Positions 34,443 to 44,642 of a stretch of 64,000 nt of DNA are shown here, piece by piece. Below the pieces are notes generated by a model. That model worked only from the letters and a program-made list of their open reading frames with translations. It did no database searches and was not told the DNA's origin. Within the stretch, counting starts at the first letter, position 1, and each line of letters begins with the position of its first letter. Origin of the DNA: Immersiella caudata (lineage: Eukaryota; Ascomycota; Sordariomycetes; Sordariales; Lasiosphaeriaceae); assembly GCA_030512335.1 (NCBI GenBank), contig JAULSU010000005.1:3782001-3846000 (forward strand). The letters are read 5' to 3'. Position numbers and translations under genes: made by a program.

Positions 34443-36128
34443 ATGGCGTCAATCCAAGCACGGGTAGCCTTTCTTGCAATACCTCCGGCTCTCCGATGTC
34501 TCCTCTTGCGGCGAATGGTACTCCCTACAGCGGCCACTCGACACATTACAACCACGACGTCAGCCAGGACGATATATACAACGGCCCCCGACCCGCCCTC
34601 CCACCTCCATCCCGACGATGCGCTGATGCACGACATCGAACATCTTCCTCCACCCATGCCGAACTCCTATCCGAACTCCTTGTCACCCCAGCCTCTACCC
34701 TTCCGATCATACCTCTCCTTCCTCCCGCGACCCTCCAACGACCCCGACCAAACCGGCGTTCCCACCGTCCAGCCCTCCAACGCGACTCTTCTATCCGCCA
34801 ACAAGGTCTTCACCAAGAAGCCCCCGATCTTCCTGCACTCGGCCCCGCGCTTCCGTGACCTCCAGCTCAACACGTACACTCCCGAGATCTGCATCGTTGG
34901 CCGCTCCAACGTGGGCAAGTCCACGCTGCTGAATGCCATCGCAGGAAGGCCCACGCACGAGGCGGGCCGCGCGCATGGGCTACAGGGGCGGCGCGACAAC
35001 TTGGCTCTGACATCGCACAGGGCCGGCTGCACGAGGACGATGAACATGTATGGGTTTGGGACGGCGCCGCTCGAGGTGCTGCAGGCGGCGCTGGAGGCAA
35101 GGGCGGGGGCCAACAGGAAATTGGGCAGTCTATCCCGAACCGAGAGGCGCGAGTTTGCGAAGCGGCCGAGGGAGAAGCTGCCATGGCATGGACTGGTCAT
35201 GGTGGATCTGCCTGGATACGGGCATGCCTCGTTGGAGCAGTGGGGCAAGGAGGTGGAAAAGTACTTGAGGGGGAGGAAGATGCTGAAGGGGGCGGTTGTG
35301 CTGATTGATGCGGTAGCGGGGGTGAAACCGGATGATAAGGCGGTACTGAAGATGCTGAGGGATGCTAATGTGAAAACGATGGTGGTGGTGACGAAGGCGG
35401 ATAAGGTTCATTATTCGCTTGGTGATATTCAACGGGTATTGACGCAGACGTGGACAACGCTGAGGGAGGTAGAGGGGTATGGAACGGTATGGCAGGAGGA
35501 GAGTGGGTGGGAGAGGGAAACGTGGATCACTGGGGCAGGAGATCCGCGGAAGCAGGGCGGGCAGGGGGTGGATGGGGTGCGGTTCGGTATCTGCAAAATG
35601 GTTGGACTGGTTGTTGATGAAAGGGGTCCGTTAGCTCTACCGTCTTCAGTGCAGAGAGAGACGCGGACAGCAACCGCGCGGCATGAGGCCTTACCGAAGG
35701 AGGTGAAGAAGGTTGAGCCCGTCAGAATTGTGCCGTTTGAGGAGCTTGTCTGGGCTTCAGTCCCTAGAGAGCCAACCGTGGCAGAAGGGAAGATGGGCAT
35801 GGAGAAAAATGTTTCTGGAGCGGAGGTCGACGAAATCAAGCCAGCCCCAACTGTACTTGCACATTGGGAGAACAGGTCGTTGGAGGAAATCCTCTCGGCA
35901 GGCGCCGTCGGCGATCCAAATGTGGGCAAGGGAAGGGGGCGCAATGCAAACGGGAACACCTCCGGAATCAAGGTCAACGAGATGAAGCCGGCCCCGTACA
36001 AAAAAGCGGAGAAGACGAATCCTGAGCTGACATCGGCTTTTGAGGAGGTTCTCATGGCGTCGGCCGTGAAAGAACCAGCTGTAGCCAAGAGGAGGAAAGG
36101 CAGGGGGAAGGAGAATACGTCGTTCTAG
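34443..36128 (+). CDS. mrx8: Mitochondrial EngB/YihA-type GTPase (Mrx8-like) with C-terminal repeats
   Basis: A single exon encodes 561 residues. The N-terminus (SIQARVAFLAIPPALRC, LLLRRMVLPTAATRHITTT) is Arg/Ser/Thr-rich without acidic residues, like a mitochondrial presequence. The GTPase has G1 GRSNVGKST, G2 region AGCTRT, G3 DLPGYG and G4 TKAD, the EngB/YihA set. Between G2 and G3 there is an insert of about 55 residues. Bacterial EngB acts in large-subunit ribosome assembly; yeast Mrx8 is its mitochondrial relative. Residues about 430-561 are an extra tail built of three imperfect units of about 50 residues (FEELVWASVPREPTVAEG, LEEILSAGAVGDPNVGKG, FEEVLMASAVKEPAVAKR). I have not seen this tail described. 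An upstream in-frame ATG at 34323 is less likely. Confidence 0.85.
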   Translation: MASIQARVAFLAIPPALRCLLLRRMVLPTAATRHITTTTSARTIYTTAPDPPSHLHPDDALMHDIEHLPPPMPNSYPNSLSPQPLPFRSYLSFLPRPSNDPDQTGVPTVQPSNATLLSANKVFTKKPPIFLHSAPRFRDLQLNTYTPEICIVGRSNVGKSTLLNAIAGRPTHEAGRAHGLQGRRDNLALTSHRAGCTRTMNMYGFGTAPLEVLQAALEARAGANRKLGSLSRTERREFAKRPREKLPWHGLVMVDLPGYGHASLEQWGKEVEKYLRGRKMLKGAVVLIDAVAGVKPDDKAVLKMLRDANVKTMVVVTKADKVHYSLGDIQRVLTQTWTTLREVEGYGTVWQEESGWERETWITGAGDPRKQGGQGVDGVRFGICKMVGLVVDERGPLALPSSVQRETRTATARHEALPKEVKKVEPVRIVPFEELVWASVPREPTVAEGKMGMEKNVSGAEVDEIKPAPTVLAHWENRSLEEILSAGAVGDPNVGKGRGRNANGNTSGIKVNEMKPAPYKKAEKTNPELTSAFEEVLMASAVKEPAVAKRRKGRGKENTSF

Positions 36129-36342
36129 AGTGGTGGGCTGCGAAGGCCATGTATGTAATAGTGTATATGAACTTGTATGTACAATCCTTGATATAGAGAG
36201 TAGACTTGATACCCATTTGAGCATTCCGCCTCTGGATTCACTTGGCCCGAGAGCAAACCTGTGGTGGGGTATGAATGCTCTGTAGGTCAACTAATGCAAG
36301 GCTAAGCAAGCCCCAGTTCCATGCAAGTCCGGCCTTCATCTA
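36129..36342. other. Short convergent spacer
   Basis: 214 bases between the convergent mrx8 and swf1 genes; probable overlapping 3' UTRs. Nothing else is recognised. Confidence 0.5.
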
Positions 36343-37659
36343 TCAGCCCCTCGGCCTTCTCTTCTTTCTCTTTCTCTGCCTCCCCTCGATCGTGGGCGTT
36401 TGGGGATCTCTAAACATGTAATTCGGGAAAAAGACATCAATGAGGTTATCCAGGAACCCAATGTCGTACAGATTCTCGATATCTTTCAACCTCCAGGTCG
36501 GCTCCCACTCACCTACGCCCGGGATATCCAAATCCGGCCGCGGTGGCCTGCCGTCCTCGGTCCTCACGAGGATCTGCTCTGTCTCCGCTGGCCACCTGGT
36601 CCAAGCCGGCTCGATTCGCGTGTTCTTCACCCGGTCTGCAGGCATCCTGCGCTTAAAGGCAAACCCGTCGTCCATTTCGGCCTGCCAATCTGACCACTTC
36701 ATCGACTCGTTCGTTGTCGTCCCGCAGTAGATTAGCCACATGTGGTAGCCCAGCAGCCCCCACACCAACGGCGTTGTCATGAGTGTGAGCAACGTCACGG
36801 CACCCATCGAGACACCATCTTGCATTCCCCAGCCCCATACGATGAGCCACTGCTTCAGGTCGGTGCCGCGACCACCGTTAGCGTTCCAGGGGAGGAGGGC
36901 CCAGTAGGGGAAGCGGGCGCGCATCTTGGCGGTCATGAGGTGGATCCCGAGGACGCCGCCGTAGAGGGTGAGCACAGCGGTGCTGAGGAGGAGGAGGATG
37001 AACCAGTGATGGTTGCCTACGCCGACGCAGTTGTTGATGAAGATACAGTGGTGGTCGAGCTTGCCGATGCAGCGCTTGCAGATGCTGCAGTGCTTGGAGC
37101 GGGCGGGCTTGAGGAGCTGGCAGGTCTGGCAGGCTGCCCCGGGGTGGAAGACGGTGTAGTCAAAGGGGTAGCGGGTCATTTCGTGGGCGTGGTTTTCGGG
37201 GGTGATGAAGCCCGGGTCGCTGAAGGCGGCGAGGTAGAGGAAGAGGTATGGGAGGATGATGGCGATGGCGCCGGTGGTCTTTTGAAGGCTGCTGAGTTGC
37301 GGCCATGCTGTGGGAAGGTACATGTACTCGCCGACCGAGAGGAGGAGAAAGAAGAATATCTTGAGTTGTAAGTGGTGTGGTTGTGTTGAGAAAAGGGGGC
37401 TTGAAGGGGAGCTTACGAGGACTGTGGGATGTCGGTCATACATGATGAAATTGCCCAGCCTTGAGCACGACGATGTTACTCTGCCGGACGTGAGCCTCTG
37501 GTCTAAGGCCAGGACACCGGCGGGCAGTTTGACCCATATCAAACGGTATAGCCAGGCGATAGGGGTGCGTCTGAGAGCCGGAAGCCTTCCAAAAAAGGTG
37601 ACAAATGTCATAAAGGAGATGCCCAAGATGATGAGCACGATAGTGGTGAGTGTGCCCAT
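36343..37659 (-). CDS. swf1: DHHC palmitoyltransferase Swf1
   Basis: Exons 37417-37659 and 36343-37359 (intron 57 bases, GT-AG, phase 0) encode 419 residues. The N-terminus GTLTTIVLIILGISF is a membrane segment, followed by FFGRLPALRRTPIAWLYRL, typical of Swf1. More membrane helices lie near VLIFFFLLLSVGEY and LPYLFLYLAAF. The zinc-binding cysteine-rich domain CQTCQLLKPARSKHCSICKR leads to the catalytic DHHCIFINNC, with all Cys/His residues present, and two further helices follow. The C-terminus is strongly basic (RKRKKRRPRG). Swf1 palmitoylates SNAREs and other membrane proteins at the ER. The intron is in frame with no stop, so an unspliced reading would add 19 spurious residues. An upstream ATG-less extension was rejected. 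Confidence 0.92.
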   Translation of the reverse strand: MGTLTTIVLIILGISFMTFVTFFGRLPALRRTPIAWLYRLIWVKLPAGVLALDQRLTSGRVTSSCSRLGNFIMYDRHPTVLVSSPSSPLFSTQPHHLQLKIFFFLLLSVGEYMYLPTAWPQLSSLQKTTGAIAIILPYLFLYLAAFSDPGFITPENHAHEMTRYPFDYTVFHPGAACQTCQLLKPARSKHCSICKRCIGKLDHHCIFINNCVGVGNHHWFILLLLSTAVLTLYGGVLGIHLMTAKMRARFPYWALLPWNANGGRGTDLKQWLIVWGWGMQDGVSMGAVTLLTLMTTPLVWGLLGYHMWLIYCGTTTNESMKWSDWQAEMDDGFAFKRRMPADRVKNTRIEPAWTRWPAETEQILVRTEDGRPPRPDLDIPGVGEWEPTWRLKDIENLYDIGFLDNLIDVFFPNYMFRDPQTPTIEGRQRKRKKRRPRG

Positions 37660-38879
37660 GATTTTGAATCCGCGTCCCGGTGGACGGCTAGAGGCATCGT
37701 CTATGTGAACTTCTTGAAAAGATGATGAAGCAAACAAGTCCTAAAGTCAGATCCGCGCGGACCGCGAGCGTATCACTTGACGTGAGATGAGATTGACTGC
37801 GAACTGAGCGCAAACAGTTGTGGCGCAGCCTTAAACGTGGCATAAACCACTGTCAGGCATGGCAAGCAGGTGTGATTCGCTCAGCTTCGGATTCTGGACT
37901 GAGGGTCAAGCGCCTGGTAGCGCGTCAAGAATTCGTCAGATGTCGAAGAAAAATACTTGAAGACCACCACCAGCCTGGCAAACATGTTCGACCAGGCAAC
38001 TGGAGCTGACAATCTGGAAGGTGCAAGTGACAGCCCCAAATGACAGGCGGCTGCAGCGGGAGCCAGCTGGGAACTTGTGGAGCTCCCCGCTTACGCAATT
38101 AAGCGAGCCCCGCGCGCTCACTGCAATCCAGCCCCGTGAGGGAGGCGCGACATCGTCGCCGTCGTCACGCGAACCCGTCACACCCACGCCAAGTCTCATG
38201 GGCTGTTTGTTTGCAGGTCTGCCACAGCCCGACATAAGGCAGGCCAGTAGGCTTTATAGCCAGTCTACGATCGCTCTGACACGCGTTTTTCTTCTCCCCG
38301 ACCAGCTGAGAGTTGGAAACAGCTGCTTGTCGTTCCACAGTATCACACCTGAAATTTCCTGCGAATATCGCGACGCGGTCGCCTCACCGTAACGGAAGAA
38401 AAAAGCGACCTACCTTTCACAACAAAATTCTAGCCCGGCGGATGATACTAATACCACAGGAAATTCCGGCGCACGCTGTAGTTCTCTGCCACCCTCTTCG
38501 CATTCGTTTCCTCTAGAGAGGCGACTCGTTCTCGCACCGGGCAGCAAGGTCGAACGCGTTCTCGCCTGGGGCACTGGGGCAGCGCAGGTTTGGACTGCAC
38601 CCATCTAGCAATGCAGCGCCGTACTGACTGTGTCGGAGTAGATATCCAATCGGACGAGACGAGGAGGACGGTTTCGATAGAGCCCCGGTGGCACTTCGAT
38701 GTTGGGTCAGCGCTGGTTGTTGGTTTGCTCTGATTTCAAGTGGTGTTGAAACCAGCAAAGATTCTGGTCGCGCGCGCCACAAAAGAAAATCGGTAACAAG
38801 TTGAGGGTTAGGTTGGGGGTTAGGGTTATAAATTCCGGTGCCCCACATCCCGACCCAACCCCTGAACCCGCCCCTGAAG
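37660..38879. promoter_or_regulatory. Divergent intergenic region, swf1 and rap1 promoters
   Basis: 1.2 kb between divergent start codons. No supported ORF is present. The segment next to rap1 holds telomere-like DNA at 38801-38826, listed separately, followed by TTATAAAT, a possible TATA element. Confidence 0.5.
38801..38826 (+). promoter_or_regulatory. Telomere-like GGGTTAGG / GGGTTAGGG motifs before rap1
   Basis: On the plus strand the sequence contains GGGTTAGG at about 38805-38812 and GGGGGTTAGGGTT at about 38815-38827, joined by TT. This is close to two copies of the TTAGGG telomere repeat of filamentous fungi. It sits 54-79 bases upstream of the rap1 start codon. Telomere-like boxes are known binding sites for Myb-type telomere proteins in promoters; autoregulation by Rap1 or a TRF-like protein is inference. 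Confidence 0.6.
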
Positions 38880-41800
38880 ATGAGCGCCACAGTTGTTTAC
38901 GACAATCTGGACAACGCCAACGGTGAATATCATGGCACCCTGTTAGGCGGAGTAAAATTCTACGTCCACCAAAGGGTGCCATCCCGGGAGCAACTGCTTG
39001 AACGCATAAAAGTCAGTCCATCTCATTTTATCTCTCGTCCAGTTCTGAGCTGATGAACTGACACTCTTGATAGGTAAATGGGGGGAAGATTGTGAAGCTG
39101 GAGAAGCTAGCAGATGTGAAGCTTGCGGATCACGCCCGGAAGGATGCTCCCCCTGGGTTCGTCTCTTGGAAGTACATCACCGATTCTGTACAACGGGCAG
39201 AGCTCTGTAATATCGACAACTACAAGATTGGGAGCACTGCCCCTCGTTCCGTTGGTGGCTTACAGCCCACCAAAGGCACCAAACATCCATTTACCGCCGA
39301 TGAAGATGAACGACTTGTTGAACATGTGTTGCGGGAGATCCGTCACGGTGGAAAGGCCATGGGAAACAAGATTTTCCAGGACTTCGCAGAAAAGGTGTGT
39401 ATCAAATCGCGCACAACGCTGGGCGGAGAGCTAACAAATCCAAGTACCCTGGGACTCACACATGGCAATCCTTCCGCGACCGGTGGGTGAAGAAGCTCCG
39501 CTTGGAAAACAGAGAACGAATATCAGCCATTGAAGCATCGCCCTCGTCATCGCCGGCCACCCCGGTACAAGAAATAGTCTGCAAGGAACGGAAATTGGTT
39601 GTCTCCCCGATTTCTGATGACAGCGTGCAGCAAACTCCTAGGGTGGCCAACAAGGCCAGGAACCGTTTCATGCCGGAAGATGACGCCATTTTAAGAAAGT
39701 GGGTGAAGGAGCAGATACGACAAGGAGAAAAGATCAACGGAAACAAGATATATCAGATCCTGGCAGAAAAGGTATGCATGCTTTCGCTGCACGCAATTCG
39801 TGATGCTAATAATCCTTAGCACCCTCATCATTCGTGGCACTCGTGGCGCGATCGCTGGATCAGACATTTGTCGAAGACTCAGGAGACACCGGAGAAATCA
39901 GACTCTGAGCTTCATAGATCTCTCCAGCCGGTGAACCGGACCTCGAGGCCTCCAAGGGCCGACCGAAATGTCCGGCAGAGTATTCAAGGATCTGGGGCAT
40001 CACCGTCCGTATCAGCCACCCCAGAGGCTGTGCCGCGTATCGCTGCATCACGAATCACGGCACAGACGGGCGTTGCGGGAAGCGAGGCGCATCCGTCTCA
40101 ACTTCATGACAATCCCGCACGCACACCTGTCTCCAGCGCGCCCGAGCGTAGCGGGGGTTTCCTGGGAGATTCAAAGCTTCAAGCACGATTCTTAGAACTG
40201 GAGGCTAGACGACAGCGGATCCAAGCGGCAAGAAAGATACAGCGCGTATGGAGAAGTTACAGCACGCGGCTGCTGGTTCACAACTGTTTGGAGGATATCA
40301 CCAGGCTTGTGCCCGTTGCCAAAGGTGCTTCGCTCCGAATGCGGATAGCACGAAGGCAGCTAGAGGAGCTCAGGGCGGAAACCCAGACCGAGCCAGATGA
40401 GGACGAGCCAGATGAGGGCGAGCCGGAAAGACCAGCCCAACGTTCTCGACATGTGCCAATGGCCAAGGTGCCCACACCTAAAGAGCAGTTCTACATCTAC
40501 ATCCAGGGCTTCCGCGAACTTGCCAGCATCAAGCCGGTGCCTTGGGTGGACGTCGGGCGCAAATCTGTGGAGCTCTGGGACTTGTGGAACGCCGTCACCA
40601 GTCAGGGTGGGAACCGAGATTGGGAAGAAATTGCCGATTTGCTTGGACTTGACTGGATGGAGAACCCGGCGGTTACTGGGCAGTTAAAAGCCGCGTTTCA
40701 GAAACATCTCAGTGAATTTGAAGACGTGATGCAACAGTTTGAGGACGAGGAGGGAGACGTCGCTACTGCTTCTGAGCCTGGACATCCCGTATCTGCACAG
40801 TTTGCATCCTCTCCTCCAGTAGCCAGTTTGAAGAGGGGCTATGGAGATGCAATGCTGTCCTCGTCTTTCGGGGTTTCCTCACCGAGCAAACGCCGTCGTT
40901 TCGAACCGCACGAGGAGATTCCGTACACTCCAGAGAAGCAGCCCGCAGATCGGACGTTGGGTCTCCCTGATGACCCTCTCAGCACCCCGATCGGTATCAG
41001 GCTGAAGAGTTTGCGCTCCTCTCCGCAGCAACTACCGACTACTTCAAGAGCAGCCATTGAGCCAGAAACCCAAGATTTCCAGTTTGGGCAAGCAGATGAG
41101 GAAGTATGGAGCTCACCCTCACGCCAGCTCCGGTCTGGAATGGAGGAGGCAATTGCGCGCCAGGAGGATTTCCACTTCCCTCCAAGTGAAGTGATCATCC
41201 GCCGCAAAAAGGACCTCCCGCCTGTTGGCGTCGATTCAGACACGGACGAATACTTTACCCCCCAGCAGGGTACCCCTAGTGGAAATAAGGCGGCGGTTCA
41301 ACATTCGGTGGAGAAGACTGCTCATCAAAGTCTTCCTCGGACGCAAGCTGCACAGTCAACGTCCTCGGCGCAGCTGACCGCTCCCCGAGAGTTTGACTCA
41401 GCGACAGACCTGGCCATGAAACGCCAGCCCGCCTCGACAATGCCACCACACGGGATGCTAGGCCGCAGCCAGCAACGCGCTCCGCATCCGCTGAAGTCTG
41501 GGCAGGCTTTGCGGGGGAGCTTCAGTTCAGCCCCTGGGCGAGTTAGTTCCCTCTCACGTCCAGCCTCCCGACAGCCCACAGGGCCTACCTCGTCAGCACC
41601 TTTACCGCCCGGCTTGGGGAGAGAGGTCAGTGCGGTAGAACGGTTTGAGGCTCTGGGCTACCGCAGGCCGATTGTAGAAGCAGCTCTCAGAGCCACCACC
41701 AATGATATAGGTCTTGCTGGTCAACTCATGGAGCGCCTGAGAGCGAACCCAAAAGATATCCCGACCGATGTGACCGGTATTTGGACAGAGGTTGATGACC

Positions 41801-42036
41801 AAAACTTGAGGAAGGTGTACGAGGTGGACTATGGCAAGGAGCACTCGGGCACGGAATTGGAAAGGCAGAAGATTAGGTGGGCGAAGGGTGCGAAGGACAG
41901 GCTAAGGAGAAAGCACGGCATCGAACGATGCGAGCAGAGGAGAGTGTATTTGGACGACTTGGAGGAGGCCGAAGCCGCGAAGAGGGCGAAGAGGAAGAAG
42001 TTAGACTGGAGGGCGGCCCTTCAAGTCTCACATTAG
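38880..42036 (+). CDS. rap1: Rap1-like telomere protein: BRCT, two Myb, IQ, ARID-like, RCT
   Basis: Four exons (38880-39011, 39074-39394, 39445-39771, 39820-42036) encode 998 residues. Residues 1-95 form a BRCT domain (LLGGVKFYVHQRVPSREQLL). Two Myb domains follow: about 105-175 (HPFTADEDERLVEHVL ... TWQSFRDRWVKKL) and about 218-282 (NRFMPEDDAILRKWV ... SWHSWRDRWIRHL). An IQ-like motif lies at about 399-412 (KIQRVWRSYSTRLL). An ARID-like segment occupies about 480-565 (QFYIYIQGFRELASIKPVPW, GGNRDWEEIADLLGL). The Rap1 C-terminal domain is near 865-960 (VERFEALGYRRPIVEAALRA). Rap1 binds shelterin-type telomere proteins or DNA in the nucleus and guards chromosome ends. The BRCT-Myb-RCT call is firm; IQ and ARID are my pattern calls. 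Confidence 0.9.
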
Positions 42037-42134
42037 TTTAATGGGATGTGAGTAGCTAATCTGGCTCGCCGCTGGCGTGGCGAGGTATTACTAATATGAC
42101 AAGGGTCTATGATACAAGTAGCGCCTTGTATATA
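42037..42134. other. Short spacer after rap1
   Basis: 98 bases between the rap1 stop and the end of the small ORF on the other strand; probable 3' UTRs. Confidence 0.4.
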
Positions 42135-42530
42135 TCAATGACCCCAACCGCTAAAAAGAAGACACACTTCCAACCCCAAATTGGGTGATCTACGCCGACG
42201 GTGCATGCTTGTTTTCGCAGGATCTCGCGGAAAGCAGACCACATCGGTGCAACCACTTTTCTCCAGCGCCTTGACATATCCCTCACCACACCATGGGTAA
42301 ACATCGGGGCGGCGACTCGGGCGTCCCAGCCAGATCTTCTGAGGGTCCTCCTCAACCCCCTTCTTCTTCTTGACCATTGCTGATTCAGGGTATTCGAAGA
42401 TTTGGTACAGAGGTGATTCCCCCTTTGCGGCTTGTTTCTTCGATGTGTAGAGGGCGATGCTCTCGTCGTCACGGGAATCCTCCTTGGTGGTGGGGACGTC
42501 GAAGCTGACTGTCTTCTTGGGAGCGGCCAT
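42135..42530 (-). CDS. Small hypothetical protein (131 residues)
   Basis: The ORF starts at an ATG in AAPKKTVSFDVPTTKEDSRD, is Lys/Asp-rich, has a central block (SPLYQIFEYPESAMVKKKKG, then DPQKIWLGRPSRRPDVYPWC) and no signal peptide or membrane helix. The first 100 residues have plausible protein composition. The last 25 (HRRRRSPNLGLEVCLLFSGW) look less natural, so an unrecognised intron or an earlier end is possible. I know no family for it. It is convergent with rap1. Confidence 0.45.
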   Translation of the reverse strand: MAAPKKTVSFDVPTTKEDSRDDESIALYTSKKQAAKGESPLYQIFEYPESAMVKKKKGVEEDPQKIWLGRPSRRPDVYPWCGEGYVKALEKSGCTDVVCFPRDPAKTSMHRRRRSPNLGLEVCLLFSGWGH

Positions 42531-44642
42531 GATGACAGTGGGATGGATGATGAGAGGGTGGTGTGACGATGGAGAGTAGTTGAGGATGGAGAGGGTTTGA
42601 TGAAGGAGAGACGTTAATGATGGAGAGAGGTCGAGGTTGAGGATGTAGAGAAGTCGATGGATAGAAAGATGGAAGGTGGGAGCTGTTGCGTGCGACGACA
42701 GCCCTTTTTATCTCTGGCGACTTGCCGGATTGACAGAGTTTTCAGCCCAGCCAGCAGAGTTCATCTTTACCTCGGAAGTGAAAGGTTGCCGTATAACTTG
42801 GCTCAGCCAGACAAAGCATGCCAGGGCTCTGTCGAGGGAATCGAACTCTCTGCTACGCCCCCTGGCAAGATGTCCTAGGGCGGGTTGTACGTGAGATTAA
42901 CGGCGTCCCCCAGAGGGCTTGGGCTAACAACAAAACCAGTATTGTATTCAAAATATCTGAAATTCGAGACAATCGTATAAGATGGTATCTAAACAGTAAA
43001 TTCCCAGGAAAGTAGTCTTGGACGGGGGACTGAAAATAGACCTGAGTCTGTGCAGCGGCTCTGATAGAATCACTCTAGTCTAGGAAAAGCTCAGAGAGAG
43101 AGAGTGCATAGCACGCTGATTCCTCCGAGTCTAGTTTCCCAACATGGCTCTACCGATCCCCATAATAAGGTATATGTCTTTCCGTGGTGACACGACATCC
43201 ATCCTCAAAGAGGCCTGGATCCGAGTCTTTGATACCTGTTTGGTCTCCCTTTGGTCTAGACTAAGCAGCAATCTTATACCATTATCACATCATCATCCTC
43301 TTTGGGCATAACGCAACTTCGTTGAAGCAAAAGATCTCTCTTTGATTCACAAGGTAACCTATTACAGACCAAGTTATTTACATACCTTGGTTATCTTTGA
43401 GTGTTTTTATTTATAATGCACGACTGCATTTACCTGGGTGATGCCTCTCGCAGGTCTTGAGCCCCTCGAGATCGTCCTCCCGTATTAGGTACAAAAAGAG
43501 AAGATTGCATCGCCGGCATTGCTCGACGCGTCGTTTGGGTTGCTTGTCGCCATCGGTACCAAATTATGGTGTCCAGATCTCGCGCTGCTGTACTGTCTGA
43601 GGTCGATGGATGACCCTGACCATAATGTGTCCCTTCTACGCTGAGAAGACGAGAGAAGACACAACGGACCCATGCTCTTTTCCCTGGAGATGGAGCCCCC
43701 CATCCCACGGAGTATGGAGGTGGCGCACTGTTTTGCATCTCCGAAGGGGAATCAATGACGGATGATCAGTTGTGATGGAGTGTAGCGGACTGGAGGGGGC
43801 TGGCTGGCTGGCTGGCTGTCTACTCCTGGTTGGATTTTCTAACTTTTTCAAACTATTCCATGGCGGGAAACTTTTGTGCGGGTGGACCATTGATAAGAAG
43901 ACATTGGCATCTAGGCTCAGTTTTGAAGACCTCGGTTGTCCTTGCGTCAAGATAGACTCGGATTGCCGGTCCAGCTCCAGGTCAGCCGACGTAATTACAA
44001 ACTTTTCGGGCCACCAAAGCATTTTGAGGACTGAGGACGAAACCTAAAAAAAATATATGAAAAAGTGACAAAGTACTGCATGCGGTCAAAACAAGCCCAT
44101 GGTGCCAAAGCTGGGCATTAACGATGGTGAAATGTGGCTCTTGCTAGCGATAGATCCCTTGGCGGGATCATGATGGCGGAGGCGGGAGCAGGGCGTCGGA
44201 AAGGCCCCTGATAGGCGCGCACCGCGCACCCGGTAACTTGGGCGTAACTGACCACGGCTTATAGCCGCGCGGTGTAGCTATTATTAAGGGGTTGTCGAGA
44301 TCTGGCCTGTTTTGTGGGTAAATCGTTCCGTCGGTTGTCCATAGTGGTCTGATCTGCAGTCGCGTGTTACACCGCATTCAGCACTGTTCAGAAGACGCTT
44401 CTGACATGTGGCATCAAGACTCAACCTCAGATCTGCCATTGTTAGCAGATGATAGAATGGCAAAAGATTCCGTTGATGGCTCTTGTGTGGTGAGATGGTA
44501 TTAATATGCTGCTACTTGAATCTCCAACTGTCGTCTGTTGCTCAAGAAAATAGGTCGCGCACCCCACCCCAAGGTTTCCTGCCCCACATTATATACGACA
44601 GCCCCATTTGTACATCGGCTCAAGCACCATGCTCATCCGCCC
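42531..44642. other. Gene-poor region, partly AT-rich
   Basis: No supported gene lies in these 2.1 kb. The stretch 42900-43430 is AT-rich with many stops in all frames. A GGCT tetranucleotide repeat (five units) is at 43798-43817. An ACGGAGTA motif is at about 43708. The right end is the 3' flank of the tyrosinase gene. Confidence 0.45.

Noticed and set aside
36742..37371. A 209-codon plus-strand ORF, Glu/Val-rich
   Set aside because: Antisense of swf1, where DHHC and membrane helices are unmistakable on the minus strand.
42830..42860. A GGGAATCGAACTCT stretch resembling the T-arm of a tRNA on the minus strand
   Set aside because: The stem does not pair properly and no acceptor, D or anticodon arm could be fitted.
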